Assembly: GCA_946624325.1 (NCBI GenBank)
Contig: CAMOSC010000003.1
Span: 1-49,048 of the forward strand
Reading direction: 5' to 3'
Source: an uncultured Clostridia bacterium
Lineage (GTDB): Bacteria; Bacillota; Clostridia; Lachnospirales; Lachnospiraceae
DNA length: 49,048 bases
Shown: positions 35,958 through 45,573 of the stretch, piece by piece
How the letters are laid out: each line of letters opens with the position of its first letter
Numbering within the stretch: the first letter of the stretch is position 1
Program-made: the position numbers and the translations under genes
Notes under the pieces: model-generated
What the model saw: only the letters and a program-made list of their open reading frames with translations
What the model was told of the DNA's origin: nothing
The model's database searches: none

Positions 35958-37346
35958 ATGGAAAAGACAATGGAGAAAATCGTGGCGCTGGCAAAGTCCA
36001 GGGGCTTTGTGTATGCGGGTTCCGAAATTTACGGAGGCCTTGCGAATACCTGGGACTACGGCAACCTGGGCGTTGAACTGAAAAATAACGTCAAGAAGGC
36101 CTGGTGGAAGAAGTTTATCCAGGCCAACCCCTACAATGTGGGTGTCGACTGCGCCATCCTTATGAACTCCCAGACCTGGGTGGCTTCCGGTCATCTGGGC
36201 GGCTTTTCCGATCCCCTGATGGACTGCCGCTGCTGTCATGAGCGTTTCCGCGCAGATAAGCTGATCGAGGATTACATGGCCGAAAAAGGGATTGTGCCCG
36301 AAAAAGCCATCGACGGCTGGAGCGCGGAGGAAATGCAGGATTATATCCGCAACAACAAAATTCCCTGCCCTTCCTGCGGAAAGAACGACTTCACCGATAT
36401 CCGTCAGTTTAACCTCATGTTTAAAACCTTCCAGGGCGTAACGGAGGACGCGAAAAATACCGTTTACCTGCGTCCCGAGACGGCCCAGGGTATTTTCGTA
36501 AACTTTAAAAACGTACAGCGCACCTCCCGAAAGAAGATCCCCTTCGGCATCGGCCAGATCGGAAAATCCTTCCGCAATGAGATTACGCCCGGAAACTTTA
36601 CCTTCCGCACCAGGGAATTCGAACAGATGGAACTGGAGTTTTTCTGTGAGCCGGATACCGATCTGGAATGGTTTGGCTACTGGCGTCAGTTCTGCATTGA
36701 CTGGCTGAAGGCGCTGGGCATGAAGGAAGATGAGATGCGCTGCAGGGACCACGAGAAGGAGGAGCTTTCCTTCTATTCCAAGGCCACCACGGATATTGAA
36801 TTCCTCTTCCCCTTCGGCTGGGGCGAGCTCTGGGGCATTGCAGACCGCACCGACTACGACCTCGGACGTCACCAGGAAGTTTCCGGCGAGGACCTTACCT
36901 ACTTTGACGATGAGAAAAAGCTGCGCTATCTTCCCTATGTCATTGAGCCGTCGCTCGGCGCGGACCGCGTCACCCTGGCATTCCTCTGCTCCGCTTACGA
37001 TGAGGAGGAGCTGGAGGGCGGCGACGTGAGGACGGTGCTGCACTTCCATCCGGCACTGGCACCGGTGAAGATCGGTGTCCTTCCGCTCTCCAAAAAGCTC
37101 GGAGAAGGCGCGGAGAAGATTTATCAGGAGCTCAGCGAGCTTTACAACTGCGAGTACGATGACAGAGGAGCCATCGGAAAGCGCTACAGAAGACAGGACG
37201 AGATCGGAACACCCTTCTGCATTACCTATGATTTCGATTCTGAGACCGACGGCTGCGTTACCGTTCGCGACCGCGATTCCATGGCTCAGGAACGTGTGGC
37301 TATCGCGGACCTGAAACAGTATTTCGCCGACAGATTTTCTTTCTGA
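35958..37346 (+). CDS. glyS: Glycyl-tRNA synthetase (single-chain type)
   Basis: [83 protein letters not shown]. Confidence 0.95.
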   Translation: MEKTMEKIVALAKSRGFVYAGSEIYGGLANTWDYGNLGVELKNNVKKAWWKKFIQANPYNVGVDCAILMNSQTWVASGHLGGFSDPLMDCRCCHERFRADKLIEDYMAEKGIVPEKAIDGWSAEEMQDYIRNNKIPCPSCGKNDFTDIRQFNLMFKTFQGVTEDAKNTVYLRPETAQGIFVNFKNVQRTSRKKIPFGIGQIGKSFRNEITPGNFTFRTREFEQMELEFFCEPDTDLEWFGYWRQFCIDWLKALGMKEDEMRCRDHEKEELSFYSKATTDIEFLFPFGWGELWGIADRTDYDLGRHQEVSGEDLTYFDDEKKLRYLPYVIEPSLGADRVTLAFLCSAYDEEELEGGDVRTVLHFHPALAPVKIGVLPLSKKLGEGAEKIYQELSELYNCEYDDRGAIGKRYRRQDEIGTPFCITYDFDSETDGCVTVRDRDSMAQERVAIADLKQYFADRFSF

Positions 37347-37469
37347 GACGGAAGGAAGATTCCGTCAGCTCAGCCCACCGCCTTCGCAGTGTCCGCGGCA
37401 TACGGCGTTATGCCCGCGGATTGAACGAAGGCGGCTGGTTTTCACAGGAAAAACAGGAGCGGTTTGGCC

Positions 37470-38795
37470 ATGGCAAACAGAAAGAAGAGAAGAAAAGATG
37501 CCGGAAACGTGGTTTTCCTGGTGATCGGCATTGAACTTGTGGTGCTGATCCTGGGAATCATAGTCGGCGGGATTATCGTCATCCCGCCCCTTGCAGAGCG
37601 TTTTTCCGGCCCCATTTCGGCACTTTTATCCCGCGGAAACAGTACCGCCGTTTCCACCGATACCCAGAATCCCGCGCAGGTCCAGAACCCGGAAGCCAAT
37701 AATCCGGTCGAACCTGTGGTTAAGCAGACGGAACCGGCTGCCCCTGAGGAGGAGCTGGCGACCATCCGTCTGATTTCGGTGGGCGACAACCGCATGTCGC
37801 GTTCCTCCACCTTAAGCGGTAAAAATGAGGACGGGAGCTACTCGTATTACAACCATTTCGTGAATATCAGCGATGTTTTCAAAAATGCAGACGTTGCGGT
37901 GCTGAGCCAGGATACGGTCCTGGCGGGGGCAGACTACGGGGTTTCCTCCGAGGACTCCTACACCTCCGTATATGAGGTGGCCGATGCCCTGGCGGAGTCC
38001 GGGGTCGACGTGGTTCTTGCGGCAAACAATCATATTCTGGACCAGGGGACGGACGGCCTCAACAACATGATCAATTACATGCACGGCAGTCACCCGGAAA
38101 TGTATCTGCTCGGGGTCAACCAGAGCAGGGACCAGCAGAATACGCCCGTATATCTGGAGGTTTCCGGCATAAAGCTCGCCCTGATCAATTATACCTGCCG
38201 TACCAACCGCACGGAGCCGCTGGATCATGAGCCCTATCTGCTGAATCTCGACAATGAGGAATGGCTTACCCAGATTGTGCAGACCGCTGAAGCATCGGCG
38301 GATTTTGTCATCGCATTTCCCCATTGGGGCGAGGAGGGCAGTGTGGAGGTGACGCAGGAGCAGCAGCATGAAGCGCAGCTTCTGGCGGATCTCGGCGTTG
38401 ACCTGATCATCGGAAGCTATCCCGGCGTGATTGGCCGCTCTCAATGGATAAAGGGAAGGGACGGAAACGACACCTTTGTCTACTATTCACTCGGTAATTT
38501 CCAGACCACCGATCAGACCACGGACAGCATACTGGGCGGCATTGCGAATGTAACCATCACAAAAACCAGCCGCAGGACGTATCTTTCCAACTGCGGGCTG
38601 GATTTCCTTGTGACCCATTACGCCCAGCGTATGTCCTCCGACTACTATGATATTGTAACGACCTTCCCGTGGTCGGCGTACAATGCGGAACTCGCCTCCC
38701 AGCACGGAATTCTCTCCTGGGACGCTTCCTTCTCCTATGAAAACCTGGATGTGAAGCGTAAAGAGGCACTCAGCCGTTTTGACAACAGAAAGTAA
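37470..38795 (+). CDS. CapA family protein (PGA_cap metallophosphatase-like), membrane-anchored
   Basis: N-terminal TM; TIRLISVGDNRMSRSS; VLAANNHILDQGTDGLNNMINYM; FVIAFPHWGEEGSVEVTQEQQHEAQLLADLGVDLIIGSYPGVI. Confidence 0.88.
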   Translation: MANRKKRRKDAGNVVFLVIGIELVVLILGIIVGGIIVIPPLAERFSGPISALLSRGNSTAVSTDTQNPAQVQNPEANNPVEPVVKQTEPAAPEEELATIRLISVGDNRMSRSSTLSGKNEDGSYSYYNHFVNISDVFKNADVAVLSQDTVLAGADYGVSSEDSYTSVYEVADALAESGVDVVLAANNHILDQGTDGLNNMINYMHGSHPEMYLLGVNQSRDQQNTPVYLEVSGIKLALINYTCRTNRTEPLDHEPYLLNLDNEEWLTQIVQTAEASADFVIAFPHWGEEGSVEVTQEQQHEAQLLADLGVDLIIGSYPGVIGRSQWIKGRDGNDTFVYYSLGNFQTTDQTTDSILGGIANVTITKTSRRTYLSNCGLDFLVTHYAQRMSSDYYDIVTTFPWSAYNAELASQHGILSWDASFSYENLDVKRKEALSRFDNRK

Positions 38796-38801
38796 TACAG
38801 C

Positions 38802-39278
38802 ATGCTTGGTAAATATCTGGTTGTTTTTCTGATTTCCATGGTTCCGTTAGTGGAACTGCGCGGAGCCGTCCCCTATTCCCAGGTGGTCGGGCTGCCGCTT
38901 GTGCCATCGTATATCACTGCCGTGATCGGAAACATGCTTCCCGTACCTGTCATCTACCTGTTTGCGAGAAAGGTCCTGGAGTGGGGCGCGGATAAACGCT
39001 TTATCGGTCCCTTCTTCACCTGGTGTCTTGAGAAGGGGAAAAAGGGCGGTGAGAAGCTGAAGGCAAAAGCGGGACGGGGTCTCTTTGTGGCCCTCATGCT
39101 TTTCGTGGGAATCCCGCTTCCCGGTACCGGCGCCTGGACAGGAACGCTTGCGGCAAGCGTGCTGGACATGGACTTTAAGACAAGCGTTGCCGCCGTGATG
39201 CTCGGCGTGCTGCTGGCGGGAATCATCATGGGGCTCGGATCCACCGGTATCATCGCCGCGTTCAGGGTATTTACATGA
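38802..39278 (+). CDS. Small multi-drug export/COG2426-like membrane protein
   Basis: MLGKYLVVFLISMVPLVELRGAVPYSQVVGLPLVPSYITAVIGNMLPVPVIYLFARKVLEWG. Confidence 0.85.
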   Translation: MLGKYLVVFLISMVPLVELRGAVPYSQVVGLPLVPSYITAVIGNMLPVPVIYLFARKVLEWGADKRFIGPFFTWCLEKGKKGGEKLKAKAGRGLFVALMLFVGIPLPGTGAWTGTLAASVLDMDFKTSVAAVMLGVLLAGIIMGLGSTGIIAAFRVFT

Positions 39279-40459
39279 ACACTGCGGGCAGGAGGGAGAG
39301 AACGCCCGCGCGCTGTGCCGTGGCGGGGCGCTGCGGCGGATGCAGCGGTGCGGACTGCACTTACCCGGAGAGCCTGAAAAAGAAGGAGAACCTGGTACGC
39401 AGCCTGTTGAAGGGTATCTGTCCGGTACACCCCATTACCGGCATGGCAGATCCTTTTCATTACCGGAATAAGGTTACCGCTTCGTTCGGTTACCGCGGCG
39501 GCGAGGTGCTCTGCGGCATCTATGAGGAGGGAACGCACCGTGTTGTCCAGACGGATTCCTGCCTCATTGAGGATGAGCGCGCTCAGTCCATCATTGCGAC
39601 GCTGCGCCGGCTTGTAAAGTCCTTTAAAATCCGCATCTACGACGAGGACAGCGGGTATGGCCTGCTTCGTCATGTGCAGATCAGGACCGGGCATGCCACG
39701 GGGCAGGTGATGGTGGTGCTTGTGGTGACTTCCCCTGTTTTCCCGTCGAAGAAAAATTTTACGGCGGCCCTGCTGAAGGCTCACCCGGAGATCACCACCG
39801 TGGTGCAGAACATCAATGACCGGCCGGGGAGCTTTGTTCTCGGGAACAGGAACCAGGTGCTTTACGGAAAGGGCTTCATAGAGGACAGGCTCTGCGGTCT
39901 GACCTACCGCATCTCTCCGAACTCCTTCTACCAGGTAAATTCCGTTCAGACGGAAGCGCTCTACGGCAAAGCCATTGAGCTTGCGGCCCTGACGGGACGT
40001 GAGCGGGTGATTGACGCCTACTGCGGAATCGGGACCATCGGCATGACGGCCGCAGGCTCTGCCGGGGAGGTGGTCGGCATTGAACTGAATCCGGAAGCGG
40101 TGCGGGATGCCCGTGTAAATGCGCGGCGCAACGGCATTGCCAATATCCGCTTTATTGAAGCGGATGCCGGAAAATGCATGGTTGCCATGGCGGAGGCCGG
40201 AGAACGGGCGGATGTTCTGTTCATGGATCCGCCCAGAAGCGGAAGTGATGAAATCTTCCTGCGCTCCGCCCTGCGGCTTGCGCCTCCGCGTATCGTCTAC
40301 ATCTCCTGCGGACCGGAATCCCTGGCGAGGGATCTGAAGTTTCTGGCGAAGCATGGCTATCGGGCCGAGGCCTGCTTCCCGTTTGACTGTTTCTGCTGGA
40401 CAGAGGGACACGTCGAGAATGTTGTTGCAGTTGTCAAAGAGAACGGAAACCGTTCGTGA
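39275..40459 (+). CDS. 23S rRNA (uracil-5-)-methyltransferase, RumA/RlmD-like
   Basis: CAVAGRCGGCSGADCTYPESLKKKE; NSFYQVNSVQTEALYGKAIEL; VIDAYCGIGTIGMTAA; VLFMDPPRSGSDE. Confidence 0.9.
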   Translation: MNTAGRRERTPARCAVAGRCGGCSGADCTYPESLKKKENLVRSLLKGICPVHPITGMADPFHYRNKVTASFGYRGGEVLCGIYEEGTHRVVQTDSCLIEDERAQSIIATLRRLVKSFKIRIYDEDSGYGLLRHVQIRTGHATGQVMVVLVVTSPVFPSKKNFTAALLKAHPEITTVVQNINDRPGSFVLGNRNQVLYGKGFIEDRLCGLTYRISPNSFYQVNSVQTEALYGKAIELAALTGRERVIDAYCGIGTIGMTAAGSAGEVVGIELNPEAVRDARVNARRNGIANIRFIEADAGKCMVAMAEAGERADVLFMDPPRSGSDEIFLRSALRLAPPRIVYISCGPESLARDLKFLAKHGYRAEACFPFDCFCWTEGHVENVVAVVKENGNRS

Positions 40460-40506
40460 CCGGGGCGCGGATACCCTAATGGCCGCGCCGAAGGCGGGCC
40501 GTTAAT
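40457..40506. repeat. Partial dispersed copy of the 97-bp repeat, abutting the stop codon
   Basis: TGACCGGGGCGCGGATACCCTAATGGCCGCGCCGAAGGCGGGCCGTT versus CCGGGGCGCGGATACCATTATGGCCGCGCCGAAGGCGGGCCGTT at 23851-24141. Confidence 0.9.
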
Positions 40507-40554
40507 AGGGAAAGGTCCCATGAAAGTGGCAGACGTTCAGAAAGGATTGCCGTT

Positions 40555-41795
40555 ATGAAATTTCTGGATATTCTAACCCTGCTCCTTTTCAACGCCAAAG
40601 GGTGGTTTAGTGTTACCCTTCAGGTTCTTTTCGTCGTCGGTTTGTGGTTTATGTTTAAAAAGTCGGGGTAAGGAGCTGGCTGGCGCTTATCCCGGGTGTC
40701 CGGCAGTACCAGTTCGGAAGGTGCGCGGGCAGGGAGACTGAGGGCAGAGTGCTCTGCATCCTGGAAATTGCCTCCACCCTGATGGGTATAGTTGGCAACG
40801 TGATGACGAATCCTTCCGAAACCGTTGCCATGATTGTAGTAGCCCTGCAGCTCCCGATGTCGATTGCGATCATTGCCTACAGCATCCGGGTTTATTTCGG
40901 TATTTGCGACGTTTACGGAAAGCCGCGCAGCTGGGTATGGCTGTGGGTTTTCGTGGATGGTGTTGTGGCATTGATCTGGGGTATTCTGCCGGATTTCCGG
41001 CCGTCCTGGCAGGTGGAGGATCTCCGCAAGCAGGTAAAGGAAATTTTCGGCGGGCACAATGTGGCCGGCATGAGCGACGGCCTGACGGTCAATCTGGAGG
41101 AACGCACCGCCAAGGATCTGTTCAGCAAAAAATATCTGCTGCGCGATATTCACATGTATATCCATCCCGGCCATATGGTGCTGCTTTTAGGCGGCTCCGG
41201 CGCGGGCAAGACCACGTTCCTGAACGCCGTGAACGGCTATGAGAAGGCCAAGGCAAAGGTTACCCTGAACGGGAGCGATGTCTACGGCGAATATAAAAAA
41301 ATGCAGTATGAGGTGGGCTTTGTGCCCCAGCAGGAGCTGATGCGCGGCAAGGACACGGTATTCAGCACGCTGATGGATGCCTCCCTTCTGCGTATCCCGA
41401 TTGAAGTTTCCGCCTCGGAGCGCAGGGCGAGGGTGGAGGAGGTCATGAAGATCTTCGGCCTCGCGCCCGTGAAGGGCAGCCTTGTGGATAAGCTTTCCGG
41501 CGGACAGAAAAAGAGGCTGTCCATCGCCGTGGAATTCCTCTCCAATCCCTCGCTGTTTATCCTGTTCTCGGTGGGAACCGTTGCCATGGCGCTCACCACC
41601 GTCAGTATGGTTCCCTTCTTTGCTAAACACAACATCGACCTCTCCGTCCTCTCGGTGGAGGGACTGATGGATCTTGCAAGGGATCCCTCCAAAGCCTGGC
41701 ATCCTCTGATCTGGGTGAGCCTTGTCGGAGGCTATATCGTGCTGCCGGTCTGGCTGAGCGTACTGATCTTCAGGCATAAAGAGCTTGAGTTCTGA
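40555..41795 (+). pseudogene. ABCG-type ABC transporter gene with N-terminal frameshift and internal in-frame deletion
   Basis: MKFLDILTLLLFNAKGWFSVTLQVLFVVGLWFMFKKSG* shifts near 40670 into SWLALIPGVRQYQFGR; Walker A GGSGAGKTT and LSGGQKKRLSIAVEFLSNPSLFIL present, then an abrupt join to permease C-terminus FSVGTVAMALTTV...HKELEF without Walker B. Confidence 0.78.
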
Positions 41796-41833
41796 TACCG
41801 CAGGCGTTTGATGGATATTTGTTGGACACGGGA

Positions 41834-41842
41834 TGGTATACT
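41834..41842 (+). promoter_or_regulatory. Possible extended -10 (TGG-TATACT)
   Basis: TGGTATACT at 41834-41842; no good -35 seen. Confidence 0.4.
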
Positions 41843-41880
41843 CTTCTCAGGATTTATATGATGATATGAGGAGAATCGCT

Positions 41881-42147
41881 ATGAAAGAGTCGGAAAAAGC
41901 CAGAGAACTGAATCTGGATCAGGCGGAACAGGTCAGCGGCGGTGCCTACGTGCCCGGAGCCTATAAGGCTGAGGCGCTTGCTTTTTTGAAGGAGTGCCTG
42001 GGCGATGCCCGCTTCAACAGAATTCTGGGCAATGAAAGCAACCGAAGACATCCTTACGTGGCAGCCAGGGTATTTTTGAGCGATGCCGACTGGGACAAAT
42101 ATGTATGGATTGAACGGAACGGGTCTCTCGACGGCTTCTGGGGATAG
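41881..42147 (+). CDS. 88-aa protein with double-glycine leader-like N-terminus (possible RiPP/bacteriocin precursor)
   Basis: MKESEKARELNLDQAEQVSGG|AYVPGAYKAEALAFLKECLGDARFNRILGNESNRRHPYVAARVFLSDADWDKYVWIERNGSLDGFWG; AGGAG upstream. Confidence 0.65.
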   Translation: MKESEKARELNLDQAEQVSGGAYVPGAYKAEALAFLKECLGDARFNRILGNESNRRHPYVAARVFLSDADWDKYVWIERNGSLDGFWG

Positions 42148-42178
42148 GAACTGCGGCTGGCATGGTCTGATGCGACGG

Positions 42179-42216
42179 ATCGGATGGGCGGAGTATATCT
42201 GCCCATCCGATTTTTG
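42179..42216 (+). terminator. Rho-independent terminator after the GG-leader gene
   Basis: 11-bp perfect stem ATCGGATGGGC/GCCCATCCGAT followed by TTTT. Confidence 0.88.
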
Positions 42217-42238
42217 ACAGAACAAAGGAGTTCAAGAA

Positions 42239-43039
42239 GTGAAGGCAATCTGTGTGGAGGATGATCCGGCGGTTCTTGCGGAAACGAAAGCAATGTGCGA
42301 AAAGTTTCCCGGATTGACGGAGGTAAAAGGCTTTTTAAGCGCGGAGGATGCGCTGGGCTGGCTCAATGAGAACCGCGCGGACGCGGTGCTTTCGGATATT
42401 CGGCTGCCCGGAATGGACGGACTGGCATTTGCGGCCCGCATTCGGCAGGAGTATCCGGAAACGGCCGTCATTTTCCTGACTGCCCATGCGGAATATGCCG
42501 TAGAGGCCTTTGCTCTTCATGTATCCGGCTATCTTCTGAAGCCGGCGGAGACGGATCCACTGTACAGGGAACTGGCCTATGCGCTGCAGGGGCATATGGG
42601 AAAAAGTCAGTCTCATATTTCGGTCACGACTTTCGGAAACTTTGATATCAGGGTGGATGGAAAGCATATTTCCTTTCCCCGGTCGAAGGCCAAGGAGCTG
42701 CTGGCATACCTGGTGGACCGCCAGGGCGGCAGCATTACCCGGCCGGAGGCCTTTGCCCTCCTCTGGGAGGAAGGGTTTTACGACCGCGCCATGCAGAAAC
42801 AGCTGGATGTGATAATACGCAGTCTCCGGCAAACGCTTGAAAAGTACGGCATCGGGGAGATCATGGAGCTGCACAGCGGAACCATGCGGATAAGGCCGGA
42901 GCTGCTGGACTGCGACCTGTACCATTTCCTGGAGGGGGATCTGGACGCGGTCAATGCCTACCGGGGCGAGTATATGAGTTCCTATTCCTGGGCCAGCCTG
43001 ACCGAGGCCTACATGGACAGGATCGGACGCGGCATGTAA
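42239..43039 (+). CDS. Response regulator with winged-helix/BTAD (SARP-like) output, GTG start
   Basis: Receiver MKAICVEDDPAVLAE...AVLSDIRLPGMDGLAFAARI...AVIFLTAHAEYAVEAFALHVSGYLLKP; output VTTFGNFDIRVDGKHISFPRSKAKELLAYLVDRQGGSITRPEAFALLWEE. Confidence 0.85.
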   Translation: MKAICVEDDPAVLAETKAMCEKFPGLTEVKGFLSAEDALGWLNENRADAVLSDIRLPGMDGLAFAARIRQEYPETAVIFLTAHAEYAVEAFALHVSGYLLKPAETDPLYRELAYALQGHMGKSQSHISVTTFGNFDIRVDGKHISFPRSKAKELLAYLVDRQGGSITRPEAFALLWEEGFYDRAMQKQLDVIIRSLRQTLEKYGIGEIMELHSGTMRIRPELLDCDLYHFLEGDLDAVNAYRGEYMSSYSWASLTEAYMDRIGRGM

Positions 43040-43259
43040 GGCTGCGGCCGGCTGCCACAGGGGTTTCCCGCAGATTTGCGCGGCTTTAAGAGCGTGTCAG
43101 GAACCCATGGTTTTGCAGGGAAAGTGAACAAAGTATGACGCCGCATGGCGTCCAAAGGCGGGCAGCTGCTGCAAGACCTGCTGCAGGGAGAATAATGTGA
43201 AAAATAGTCTTTCATGACTATTTGAGCCGCCGGCAGAAGGCGGCGGAATGGAGATTAAA

Positions 43260-43889
43260 ATGAACGAGAATATCAGAAAACGGAATGAACTGCTGGCACA
43301 GAAAGTCATGAAGGGACTGGAATCCCGCAATATGACGCCCTATTACGCAGCTGATAAGGAGGCGGCGAAAGTGCTGGCCCTGTCCATCATGCCGGAGGGG
43401 TCAAGCATCTCCATGGGCGGTGCCATGAGCGCTTATGAGATCGGCCTGGTGGATGCCATCAAAGCCGGGAATTACAGCTTCATCGACCGGGATGCCATTG
43501 CGGATAAGCGGTCGGCGCTGTTAGCGGCCTACGATGCGGATTTCTTTCTCTCCAGTGCCAATGCCATTACGGAGGACGGCGTGCTGGTGAACATCGACGG
43601 CAACGCGAACCGTGTTTCCTGCATTGCCCAGGGACCGAAGCACGTTATTTTCATCATCGGAATGAACAAGGTCTGCGATGATATCGACGGGGCGATGAAG
43701 CGTGCCAGAAATGTGGCTGCACCCATCAATTCCCAGCGCTTCGGCCTGCAGACGCCCTGCTGCAAAACAGGCTCCTGCATGGACTGCAAATCCCCGGATA
43801 CCATCTGCTGCCAGTTCCTGATCACGCGCTACTCCAGGCACCCCGGGAGAATCCATGTGATCCTGGTAAATGATGAGCTGGGCTTTTGA
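43260..43889 (+). CDS. LUD domain protein (lactate utilization LutC-like)
   Basis: NELLAQKVMKGLESRNMTPYYAADKEAAKVLALSIMPEGSSISMGGAMSAYEIGLVDAI; SSANAITEDGVLVNIDGNANRVSCI. Confidence 0.88.
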   Translation: MNENIRKRNELLAQKVMKGLESRNMTPYYAADKEAAKVLALSIMPEGSSISMGGAMSAYEIGLVDAIKAGNYSFIDRDAIADKRSALLAAYDADFFLSSANAITEDGVLVNIDGNANRVSCIAQGPKHVIFIIGMNKVCDDIDGAMKRARNVAAPINSQRFGLQTPCCKTGSCMDCKSPDTICCQFLITRYSRHPGRIHVILVNDELGF

Positions 43890-43913
43890 GCTGCCCGGAA
43901 TAAGCTGATTGAT

Positions 43914-43942
43914 ACCTGTACAGAGTCTGGCTCTGTACAGGT
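43914..43942. repeat. Perfect inverted repeat ACCTGTACAGAG-TCTGG-CTCTGTACAGGT
   Basis: 12-bp arms, 5-nt loop, read directly. Confidence 0.88.
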
Positions 43943-43955
43943 ACGCTGATTGTAA

Positions 43956-44010
43956 GTTTTTCCCCCGCCGGATTTCCGAATCACAGCCTCGGAATCCGGC
44001 GGGAAAATTA
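43956..44010. terminator. Probable bidirectional terminator between convergent LUD and MATE genes
   Basis: CCCGCCGGATTTCCGA...TCGGAATCCGGCGGG flanked by TTTTT on the left and AAAATTATTT on the right. Confidence 0.75.
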
Positions 44011-44044
44011 TTTAACGGTACTATTCACGGTCAATGCGTGTTCA

Positions 44045-44166
44045 TCATTTTCGCTACCCGGACGCGCTGCAGGGGATTCCTGAAGGCGCCGGTGAGGAGT
44101 GCAGGAAGCTCCGAACCGAAGCCTGAAGGCATTCCCCTGCAGCTGTGCGGAGGGCTGCGAAAATGA
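44045..44166. repeat. Nested inverted repeat element
   Basis: Outer arms TCATTTTCGC (44045-44054)/GCGAAAATGA (44157-44166); inner arms GCTGCAGGGGA (44066-44076)/TCCCCTGCAGC (44133-44143). Confidence 0.8.
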
Positions 44167-44175
44167 AGAGCTGCC

Positions 44176-45573
44176 CTACCGGTCCGCCACCGTCTTGGTC
44201 ATCCACCTGCGGGAGCGCCAGCGGATCAGATAGCTGACGCCGCGCGCCATTTCGTCCAGACCGAAGGCAAACCAGCAGCCGGCAAGGCCCCAGCCCATGC
44301 GGATGCCCAGGATATAGGCGAAGCCCACGCTCATCACCCAGCAGGAGATGGTTGCAACGATCATGGGATAGACCACGTCGCCGGACCCGCGGAGCGAGAA
44401 TTCCTCAATATGGTTGAAGCCGCGGAAAATCTCCACAAAAATATCAATGGCAAGTAAGGTCCGCCCGGCTGTCAGTATGACGGGGTCATCGGTGAAGAGC
44501 CCCAGGAGCGGGTAGCCGAAGAAAAAGAGCAGGGTGGAGAGAGAGCCGTTCAGAAGCGCCACAATCTTGAGGTTCTGGAGGTTGAGGCGGTAGGCCTGGT
44601 CATATTTTCCGGCGCCGCACAGCCAGCTGATCATCAGCGAGGTTGCGGAGCCCAGCGCCATGCCCAGCACATAGACATAGTAGACCAGATTGGACACGTA
44701 GATCTTCGTGGAGACCGCGGCGACACCCAGGGTGGCGATCATGGAGGTGGTAACCACCTGGGAAATGCTGTAGGAAAAAGAGCTGATGCCGCCCGGAATG
44801 CCGATGGCCAGGATCTGCCGGATATTGCGCAGGGTTTTGAAGGACTTCCCGCGGAATCCGAATTCCGGGAGCATACGCCTCAGGAGGATAAAGCCTGTGA
44901 GGGCCGCGGCGCACATCGAAATCACATAGGATATGGCTACGCCCGATATGCCTTTCAGCGGGAAGGGGAACGGCTGGAAAATCACCAGATAATTCAGCGC
45001 GGCATTCACCACATTCATGAAGATGTTGATGATAACGGAAATCTTCGGGTGCCCGCTGGTGCGGAATATGGCGTAGATCACGGAACTGATGCCGCCCAGG
45101 AAAGAAAAGCGGATGGCTATCCGGAAATAGATTTCCGCCTCATCCAGGACTTCCCCCGTAATATTCATCAGCGCCATCACCCGCCGGGCATTAAATGAAA
45201 GGATCGTGCTTACGGAAAGACCCAGCAGCGCGATGAAAACCAGGCTGCAGAACGCCGCATCGGTGGCTTCCTCTGTCTTTTTCGCCCCGATTTTCTGACC
45301 CATTACGACGGCAGCGCCGGAGCTGACAACGGTATAAAAGGTCATGATCATGGACATGAACTGACCTGCGCTTCCCACGGCCGCCACGGAATTGTCCGCA
45401 TAATACGACAGAATCCAGGTGCTGACCGTATGCATCAGATTCATGAGCAGATATTCCAAAAAGAGCGGCAGGAAGATGGCGCCGAGGCGCATTTCGCCCT
45501 GAGAGGTTTCCACGCGGCCGAGGGCCGGGTCATAGAGTTTTTTCGGTAATGCGGGCATGCGGGTTCCTTTCAT
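44176..45573 (-). CDS. MATE family efflux transporter
   Basis: 12-TM style protein; VAAVGSAGQFMSMIMTFYTVVSSGAAVVMGQKIGAKKTEEA; GIPGGISSFSYSISQVVTTSMIATLG. Confidence 0.92.
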   Translation of the reverse strand: MKGTRMPALPKKLYDPALGRVETSQGEMRLGAIFLPLFLEYLLMNLMHTVSTWILSYYADNSVAAVGSAGQFMSMIMTFYTVVSSGAAVVMGQKIGAKKTEEATDAAFCSLVFIALLGLSVSTILSFNARRVMALMNITGEVLDEAEIYFRIAIRFSFLGGISSVIYAIFRTSGHPKISVIINIFMNVVNAALNYLVIFQPFPFPLKGISGVAISYVISMCAAALTGFILLRRMLPEFGFRGKSFKTLRNIRQILAIGIPGGISSFSYSISQVVTTSMIATLGVAAVSTKIYVSNLVYYVYVLGMALGSATSLMISWLCGAGKYDQAYRLNLQNLKIVALLNGSLSTLLFFFGYPLLGLFTDDPVILTAGRTLLAIDIFVEIFRGFNHIEEFSLRGSGDVVYPMIVATISCWVMSVGFAYILGIRMGWGLAGCWFAFGLDEMARGVSYLIRWRSRRWMTKTVADR

